Of a stretch of 64,000 bases of DNA, positions 56,724 to 64,000 are shown in pieces. Source of the DNA: Antilocapra americana (taxonomy: Eukaryota > Chordata > Mammalia > Artiodactyla > Antilocapridae); NCBI GenBank assembly GCA_007570785.1, contig ML662449.1, positions 17,051,601 to 17,115,600 of the forward strand, given 5' to 3'. The notes below the pieces were generated by a model. That model worked only from the letters and a program-made list of their open reading frames with translations, had not been told where the DNA came from and did no database searches. Each line of letters starts with the position of its first letter. The stretch's first letter is position 1. A program made the position numbers and the translations under genes.

Positions 56724-58369
56724 TTTTTTCTTAAATTCAATACATTTTCTATTCTTTATTTCTGCATTTCTTATCACAGGATTTTCACACTACGGAGACA
56801 AAAACAGTGATAATCAAATAGATTTTAAAAACATAATTGTTTCTCTTTCTCTTTCCAGTTTTACTTACACAGGACTTATTTAACCTTTAGCAATGTGACT
56901 GTAATTAAAGATACTTTATGCCGTTGGCAGTAGACAAGTTCCTCTCCTGTCCAGATTTATGAATTCCAATCACCAGGGTCTCATTTAAGCCAAGAAGCTC
57001 AGTCTGTCACTGCTCTTGAGAGGGGATCAGTGTCTCACTCAGCATTTCTCTTTGTTAAAATAAAGCCATCTGTTGTTAGCCAAGCTGTAACTAGAGTCTC
57101 ACCTGCACAGAAGGATGTTTGTGTGGTTTTGCCATAAATTATGTCCACTCCAGCTTGCATTTCAGACTTCAAGAGGAGGACAGGCTGTTTCAGATGTTGG
57201 TAACAGTGAGTCAAATTAGATCTACAGGAAAGAAAAAAGAGCTAAAAGGCATTAAATTAGTCTATTTCTCCATATTAAAAAGAAAAGCCAATTCATTAGG
57301 TAGTTTTATTTCTCTAAAATATTATTTACTTGGGGAAAATTTGAAGACAAAAGGGTAAATATATTCCTCACTAGAACCAGATAGTGATGTTAGCTTCTGT
57401 ATATTCTCAAGACAGAAACTAGCATTATGGGAAACTAAGATCACATGAAAAATACTAGGAAATATACCATTATATAGATATGATCTTTAGAAAGAGAAAT
57501 TATATGCAAAGCAACAACAATAACTGAAGAACTGATTAAACGTCTCATGTCTAAGTATGAACACTTACTCTGTGGCTGTCCTGAAAAGCTGAGTGGAGGA
57601 ATTATGTGTCTTAGCAACCTAAGGGTTTGAGCTTGCTCAAAAGTATGAGGTAGAGAGTTGGAACATCTTAGCAAAGAGACATCTTAGCAAAGCTGGATTG
57701 TTATCAGACAGAAATGGAGAAATGTGAAGAAATTCATCTTCAAGGAAGCTTGTCTGTCTCCGTTCAGACTCTCACTGGAAAAAGAAAGTTTCTCCTAAAA
57801 TATATAATTCCACGGCTTGTACATTCATCTGGCTTAAAAATGATTTTACAATACCCATGTAGATCCAAAAAATCTTATAGATGAAAATGAGCACAATGAT
57901 TAGTCACAGGTAGATAATATTACCAAGGTGCTTTTTAGGAAACAAGCATATAACCTATCAGGAGAGATGCTTTGATAACTGAGTCAGGGTTGGAGACTCG
58001 TCTTTCAATACTCTCCAAGGCATAAGGTCACAGCACAAAATCACAAAAGACCTGAGGAAATAATTTGCTGTGACTGAGAGTCAGGCATAGTAGATTGCGG
58101 GATCAGAGCTCTAAGATCTTCAAATAATAAAGTGGCAATCATAAAAAGCATAAGATATGAACATTAAAAGTTATTAAAGAACTTTTAAAAGATAATTACT
58201 ACCCTCAGGAAAAGAACTACAAGGTGAAAAAGAAAAAAATAGGGAAATTTGAAAAGGAAGCAGTTTTAGAAAATATAGCCACAGGAAATGAAAAATAAAT
58301 GCAAAGTTAATATAGAATAGATGACAAGCTATTGGACACAAGATATACAATTGGCATTACAGTGACAAA
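56724..58369. other. 1.6 kb repeat-poor interval
   Basis: No young repeat. Small frames (57119-57358 plus, 57441-57674 minus) show no domain. It looks like single-copy DNA. Confidence 0.5.
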
Positions 58370-58700
58370 GAATGGGATATGAGATCGTGAAAGACACAAT
58401 TCTGAAATATTTTTCAGAATTGATAATCGATAAACATAAATTCTCAAATTTTAGATGCATGATTTTCTGAGCAACGCAAATGAATCTAAAGTATCTGAGA
58501 TGTCTAAAATACCTAGAGCCCTAATGAAATTGAAAAAAATATTAATAATGACAAGAATACCAAGACATTTCATTTAGAAAAAAATGTCAGACCACAGAAT
58601 TCCAATAATAATAGAGACCAGAATATACTGGAATCATCAAGGTGCTTAAGGAAAAATAATCAACTTAAAATTCTGAATTATTGATATAAGTATAGATAAA
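58370..58700 (+). mobile_element. Possible very old L1-type remnant
   Basis: 'gaatatactggaatcatcaa' followed by 'ggtgcttaaggaaaaataat' and 'aaaattctgaattattga' resembles a diverged, repeated mammalian L1/HAL1 segment. Identity is low and could be coincidental. Confidence 0.35.
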
Positions 58701-58747
58701 TTATATTCATAAATTATATATATATATATGAATGTTATATGAAAAAT

Positions 58748-58795
58748 AATTGCCAATGGATTTTTTACCATAGGATCCATCAGGAAAGCCCATGA
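58748..58795 (-). mobile_element. Bov-tA head fragment
   Basis: 'ttttttaccataggatccat' and 'caggaaagccca' match the antisense tRNA-like head of Bov-tA only. Confidence 0.55.
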
Positions 58796-59519
58796 ATAAA
58801 GGCAAATTCAAGATGAGACTGTGAAGCCTAAGAAGTAATGTGGGCTTTTATATTATTTTCTCTGTGCTTAAAATTTTTAACAAAAAATTAGAAATTTAAT
58901 TTTTAAAAATCAATAGAAAACAATTCTGGTTACCTTAAATTTAAAAAGAAATGGGAGACCAATTTATTGAGAGGTATTTAGGAACCTCATAGAGTAACTC
59001 AATTAAACATGGGATGGAAAGAAAATAGGCCCCATACTGCAGTAGCAAGAATCATGATTCTTCTATCCATAATCCTACTCTCAGTGTGACTCAGCTCCAC
59101 AATTCTCAACTACTTTTTCTACCTGTTCTAGTTTGTTCAGATGATTTTGTATCAGCTGAGATAATTACTCTCTCATATGAGTTGAGATCCATTTCCATAA
59201 AAGAGAAAATCATTGCCTTCACTCCATGAACTTTCTATTACATTTAACTTTTTACTGCTTGTCACATACATTTATTTTCCAACATTTAAAGATGCCCTTA
59301 CTTAATAGAATCCACTCTCATTCTGCAAACATTCTTTCTATGTCTATCATGGGAGATAATTCCAAATAATATGTTGATGCCAAATCCATATTTGAAGCCA
59401 GGGACTCACGCTTGTTCACATACAGACTCCATGTACATTGGCCAGTCCCACACTACTTCAGTCTTGATTAGGTTCTGACACAAACTTACTATTTATTTTA
59501 CAAAAGACCAGGAATACAA
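58796..59519. other. Interval without recognised feature
   Basis: AT-rich. No coding frame or repeat family recognised. Confidence 0.5.
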
Positions 59520-60022
59520 CATTCAATTCATTTTTATTGATATCTTTCTCTGTGTCAGGTGTTCCAATTGATATTTAGTGTAGATTAATGAATATAATTT
59601 TACATTTTGTGGCAGAGAAAACAGTAAACTATGTTTTTTAAAGTAAACTATAATTTAGAGAACTTGTTAGAATTTAGTAATACCTGACAAAATAGAATAG
59701 GATAGATAAAGGGTATTAGAAGTTCATGGAGAGGAAGGGCAGCTTCAACTTTATTTCAGGTGGTCAGGGTACGTATACTGCCAAAGTGATATTTAAGCAA
59801 AAATTGAAAAAACCAAGGACATGTGTCATTTGAGTGAACACTGTGGAAAGCAGAGGGAACAGCCAGTGCAATGGTTTTAAGGTGAAAGGGTGATGTGAGC
59901 AAAGTGGCTAACTCAAGATTAAGGGTAGAGAGGCAATGGAGATTCAGGTACTAATGTGCCATGCTGAAGCCACTGTAAGGATGTTGGCTCTAATTTTGTG
60001 TGAGATGACAAGCCTTGATGTA

Positions 60023-60483
60023 TGTTATGCAAAAAAAAAAAAAAAAAGAAAGAAAAAAACCTGTATACTCTAAAATTCATTTGTTGAAATCCTAACCCCA
60101 ATACTGAGGAATATATCTGGAAATAAGATTATTACAGATGGTATCATTAGGATGAATACTAATCCAATATGACTGGTGTCCTTATAAAAAGGGGAAATTT
60201 GGAAATGGAAGCACATACAGGGAGATTGTCATGTGAAGATGAAGACAGAAATTGGTGCAATACTTCTCAAGCAGACAAATATCAAATATTGCTAGCAAGC
60301 CAGTAGAATCTAGGAGGATGGGGCAGATTTTATCTCAGAGCCTGCAAAAGGAACCAACCCTGCTAACATTTTGGTCTTAGCTTTGGAGCCTCCAGGACTG
60401 TGAGACTATAAACACATAATATTTAAACCACCCACTTTATGGCACTTTGTTATAATAATTCTAGCAGGACCATAAAGTAAACA
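60023..60483 (+). mobile_element. MLT1-type MaLR LTR nested in L2
   Basis: LTR of an ancient ERVL-MaLR element: 'aaattcatttgttgaaatcc', 'taatccaatatgactggtgt', 'gaaggaaccaaccctgctaac'-like string at 60349-60367, and 'cctccaggactgtgagacta' follow the MLT1 consensus. The 5' start ('tgttatg' at 60023) is followed by an expanded A-rich tract (60030-60059) that replaces the usual first 30 bases. No internal retroviral sequence is present, so it is a solo LTR. Confidence 0.85.
60030..60059. repeat. A-rich low-complexity tract
   Basis: A17 followed by AAAG/GAAA-type units within the MLT1-like LTR start. Confidence 0.9.
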
Positions 60484-60870
60484 CTGAGCAAAAGAGTGAA
60501 ATAACCCTGCTTAAGTTTCACAAGAATCACCTGGTTAGTGTGTTTGATGGGAGAAGCAAGAATGGAAGCACAATGACTAGTTACCAAACTCTTACATTAC
60601 AACCAGCGAGAAATTTTAAGGACACAGAGCAGGCTTGAAGTTTAAGCATGATCAGATGTTGGATCTATTTTGAAGGCCTAGCCTCTTAGTGGATTGAATG
60701 TGGGCTGTAAAGACAGAAAGAATTCAAGGATAACTGTGGTTTCTGGCATGTACATCTGGAAAGGTAGAGGTGCCAGGAACTGAGATATAGTGGCAGAGCT
60801 AAGGTTGAAATTAATTTCCCAGGTTGTCCTGACTCCCAGAGTAATCTCTTTGCTCTTGGAATTAATAATG

Positions 60871-62255
60871 GGAAGATGCACCAATATACATATCATTCTT
60901 ATAACATTTATTCATATATATAATAAAAGTAATTTTTCTATTCTCTTCCACTTGCCAGCATCCTTGAGAAAAATCCATACTCCTGAAGGTTGCTCATTTT
61001 CTTGATTATAATTGTCCTGTGTTGGATACTTTTCTTGGTAGATCTCTATTTTGGAAAATGATCTGGAGTGCAATCTACACAAGAATAGCAGATGACTATG
61101 AAATGGCAGAATGTCAATGATTTGTGCAGAGAAGTTCCCAGAGAAGAGCCTGCAGTTTCCAGAACAAGCTGTGGTGAACTTGGCACTTGCTATTGCAACT
61201 GTTATTACTAAGCAAAGCAACACCTTGTACTTCAAATTCTTGTAGAGCTGAACATAATTGCTCCAATTTGCCCTGGAAAATCAAGTCCTCAAACATTTCT
61301 GTCTTTTCTTGAATTATCTCACATTCACAGAGATATTAACCCAACACACAAAATGGAAAAATCAAAGAAGTTACATATGAAATATATTTCAATGTTCCTT
61401 AAGATCAGAATCTTTAAGTTTACAAGATATAAAATATTCAACTATACCTACACTGTATAATCTATCATGTGATAGGTACTTGAAAATAAAAACTTGAGGT
61501 AAATATATGAAAAGACTTCTAAGAGGACATGCTTACTTGCAAAAATAGAAAACTATTTGTGAAACATAACATGTGGAAAATTATTTCAAGGAAGTGATAC
61601 AAAGATTAACTTCTCTGTATACATTCCAACATTATGCAAAAGGCATACCATCTAGGGTCAAAGGAGAGGGATCTTCCACAAAAGAAAAAATTGAGAACAG
61701 AAAACTTTTAAATAATACAGGCTTTTGAAGAGTGGTATTGGTGTCATGTTTGACTTCCCTAGGAGTGCTTTGAAGTTTTTGAGGAACCTTTGAAACTGAC
61801 ACAGTGTTGAACATAATAACAAGAATTAATATCCAGATCCCATTTCAACCTCCTTTTTGAGTAGTCTTGCAAGCTAAACTAAATATTTCCCAGACCCCCT
61901 TAGACCTGCAGCTCTGACTGGGAATTGAGTCCTACAAAACAGATGCACTCACATGAGTCAGAAGTGCTGCAGAGGCCATCTTGTGGCTGTTTTGCCACTA
62001 CCTTCCAAAAGCAAAGTTTTGAAGGCACTGGGTGTTTCTGCAGCAGCATTCCAATCACTCATTTTGTGGGAGCAGAATGGCAATTTTAGCAGCTTTGGTG
62101 GTGTCAGTGAGAGCAGCAGTAGCAGCAATGGCTATGATAGTATGTTCTCAAAGTCAGTAATTCTAGTAGTTCTCCTATGTCTCTCTACTGGAGGTCTTAC
62201 GAAGTCACTCTGTAGATATTAATCAGGAAGTGATTCTTGGAGGTCCATCCTAGAT
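60871..62255. other. 1.4 kb interval, no supported gene
   Basis: Two minus-strand frames overlap here (60912-61235, 107 codons; 61114-61296, 60 codons) and one plus frame lies at 61953-62222 (89 codons). The first begins with a hydrophobic stretch that mimics a signal peptide, but none matches a family I recognise. The segment 61880-61990 ('ttcccagacccccttagacc') has the flavour of an old repeat. Left unassigned. Confidence 0.45.
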
Positions 62256-62257
62256 GT

Positions 62258-62398
62258 TTTTGGCTCCTTTGTCCATGTACTTTTCCAGGCAATTATGTTG
62301 GAGTGGGTAGCTATTCGCTTCTCTTAACCCAGGGATCGAACCTGGATCTCCTTTACTGCAGGTGGGTTCATTACCATCTGAACCACTAGGGAATCTCC
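62258..62398 (-). mobile_element. Bov-tA SINE, 3'-truncated
   Basis: Antisense body and head only: 'tatgttggagtgggtagcta', 'acccagggatcgaacctgga', 'ttcattaccatctgaaccac'. The BovB-like tail is missing or decayed. Confidence 0.88.
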
Positions 62399-62783
62399 TT
62401 ACTCATGTCCAGGATTTTACTTTTATTTATCTGTTTTTTTTTTCCGTGCAAATCACTGTCTGCTTTAAAACATCAAGAAGTCTGAGTATTGAAAATCTTA
62501 AAAAAATTCAAGTGCCGTACCTTTCTCCTGCCAGCTTGAACAAGCAGAAGACTTTGAACTGATGCTTGGGTTTCAGACAGTTGAGGGATGTTGAACTCCA
62601 AAGTGATGTAATTAACCAGTATCTTGCATCCTGACTGTCTGTCCAGGCTTTTGGGTCAAGGTAGATATTTTACCACTGAGCAACCAGGGGAGCCATACAT
62701 TTAAATTATATATTGTTCAATCAAACTCTGAGAGTGATTTCTGACCTCATAAACTAAATAAATAAGGCAGAATGCTCTCCCTA
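62399..62783. other. Interval with a Bov-tA head fragment
   Basis: A short antisense Bov-tA head-like scrap lies at 62650-62696 ('gatattttaccactgagcaa'). Otherwise no gene or repeat recognised. The last four bases ('ccta', 62780-62783) are the putative LTR target duplication. Confidence 0.55.
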
Positions 62784-63418
62784 TGAAAGGTTGCTGCTGT
62801 GAGCCATGTGCTACACCAGGATTCGTAACCTCCAGAGGAGAGGATTTCATTCCAGAGCCAGAGACCAGAGCTTTTGGTGTAACAGAATTTTATTAGCGTA
62901 TGAGAGATAGAGAAAGCTTCTGACATAGACATCAGAAGGGGGCAGAAAGAATGTCCCCTTGTTAGTTTTTAGTAAGGTGTTTTATGTCTGTTTGCAAGCT
63001 ATTAATCAGATAAGAGAGACACCTCAAGGCTGATGGAGTTTCAGCAGGCCCCTCTCCCACTATATGCATTTTTGAGATAGGATGGCACGAGGTGTGTCAT
63101 CCCTGGTCATAAAACAATTGACATGAACACTGGTTTGTTGGGCCATTACCACGCCAAGGTTTGAGAAAAGGAAAAAGTTAGTCTTAGGCAGAACCATTTT
63201 TAAGAAAGGCAGAGTCCAAAGCAAATGCGTAGTCTAATTAACATAGCTTAAGAAAAACATTTCCATAAGAAAAACGCATAACCAGGTGCCATCAACACAG
63301 AATTAAAAGCCTCTTGTAATTTTATATAGAGAAGGAAAAAAAAAATATGTTTGCCACTTGCAGTTTGTTTTCTCCTGACATTTGGGGGCCTCTGGCCTAC
63401 TTACATGTTACCCTCTCA
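62784..63418 (-). mobile_element. Probable solo LTR of a ruminant endogenous retrovirus
   Basis: A 635-bp segment that on the minus strand starts TGAGAGGG (63418 leftwards) and ends CCTTTCA (62784), the short inverted TG...CA ends of an LTR. It is flanked by 'ccta' on both sides (62780-62783 and 63419-63422), a 4-bp target duplication as made by class I retroviral integrases. The minus strand has a poly-A signal AATAAA (62889-62894) and a TATA-like 'tatataaaat' near 63320-63329. No gag, pol or env sequence is present, so it looks like a solo LTR left by recombination. Family name not certain. Confidence 0.65.
62889..62894 (-). promoter_or_regulatory. Polyadenylation signal in the putative LTR
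   Basis: AATAAA on the minus strand, followed by 'attctgttacaccaaaagct'. It fits an LTR R region; activity unknown. Confidence 0.55.
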
Positions 63419-63422
63419 CCTA

Positions 63423-64000
63423 ATTGTTAAAAGTGGGCAAAAGAAGGGAGTTATTTTAAAAGGAGACCTCACTCTGTATTTCATGTCTCATCTTTAATAG
63501 AGCTATAAATTTGTTTTATTATTTAGACCTTTTTTTTCATAATTGTTTACCTTCAGCAATATAAAAAAAGATGAAGAATGAAAAACAGAGCCACATATGT
63601 TCCTGTTTTTAGAGGTGATCACTATGTATAAATGAAAATATGAAACTACCAACTCTAGGGAAAGTAGTAACCCCAAATATATCACACTAATTAAAATGGC
63701 AACCCCTCAAAACATTGTAAAGTTAAATTTCCATCTATTTATACCCCATAGTAAGACTTGGGATATAATTCTGCTTAAGAACTTTTACTTTCCATTTTAA
63801 TTAATATTTATTAATTAGCATATTTCCCTGAGGCAGTTTTAAAAGGGTAAAGTTGAAAATGCTCACTTCATTTTATATCATCAGATTCAAATGAAAATAG
63901 AACATCTGTGTGTCTTTGCTATATTCTTTCCAAGCACTAACAGTTTACATTTTCATAAATAATCACCTCTTGTTTGATAAAATCCATAATAAAAATGTGT
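63423..64000. other. AT-rich terminal interval
   Basis: No recognised gene or repeat. The minus 60-codon frame at 63503-63685 has no domain. Confidence 0.55.

Larger units (their letters stand above)
59520..60870 (-). mobile_element. L2 LINE split by a MaLR LTR
   Basis: Antisense L2 in two pieces. The left piece, 59520-60022, contains 'atctttctctgtgtcaggtg', 'gagggaacagccagtgcaat' and 'gatgttggctctaattttgt'. The right piece, 60484-60870, contains 'agcaaaagagtgaaataacc', 'gttagtgtgtttgatggg' and 'ataactgtggtttctggcat'. The order is that of one L2 copy with the LTR inserted in the middle. Confidence 0.72.

Noticed and set aside
61953..62222. 89-codon plus frame with a Ser-rich stretch
   Set aside because: The Ser run comes from 'gcagcagtagcagcaatggc' simple sequence. 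No recognisable domain, and no promoter or splice context.

Overview
The window is nuclear DNA from a ruminant, most likely a bovid. The evidence is the repeat content alone: BovB (RTE-type) LINEs ending in ACTGA pentamers, tRNA-Glu-derived Bov-tA/Bov-A SINEs, ruminant-type L1 3' ends, and older mammal-wide repeats (L2, MIR, hAT, MaLR). The species cannot be named from this sequence.

I found no host protein-coding gene, exon, structural RNA gene, CRISPR array or operon. Every reading frame with recognisable homology belongs to a retrotransposon, and each of those is broken or truncated. The window looks like a gene desert or a large intron. By hand count roughly half is recognisable transposon sequence; the rest is AT-rich single-copy-looking DNA.

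Layout. 1-7.3 kb: BovB(-) with a (TG)20 tract, an L1 3' end split by a SINE, a 5'-inverted L1, MIR and L2 pieces, and a BovB tail. 7.3-10.1 kb: repeat-poor. 10.1-14.3 kb: two BovB copies in inverted orientation. 14.3-20.2 kb: Bov-tA SINEs and a three-layer nest (SINE in L1 in BovB). 20.2-27 kb: ancient repeats (MIR, L2, hAT, one unplaced family) and two SINEs. 27-32.5 kb: a short 5'-inverted L1, a near full-length BovB(-) and a second BovB(+). 32.5-37.7 kb: SINE, L2, and a BovB carrying a SINE with target-site duplication. 37.7-41.1 kb: the most intact element, a 5'-truncated L1(+) with a 16-bp target-site duplication and a 446-residue reverse-transcriptase fragment. 42.2-45.6 kb: a large 5'-inverted older L1 carrying SINEs. 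45.8-47.1 kb: BovB(+). 48-56.7 kb: dense SINEs, split hAT elements, L2 and a young-looking BovB(-). 56.7-64 kb: repeat-poor DNA, an L2 split by a MaLR LTR, and a probable solo LTR of an endogenous retrovirus.

The elements do not form a pathway. The window is a stratified insertion record: L2/MIR/hAT/MaLR at the bottom, then old L1, BovB, Bov-tA and ruminant L1. I found no new biological system. The most informative items are three L1 copies with twin-priming structure, several insertions with exact target-site duplications, a possible SINE 3' transduction, and inverted BovB pairs. Family names come from memory of consensus sequences and boundaries are read by eye, so expect errors of about 5-30 bp where no target-site duplication is given.
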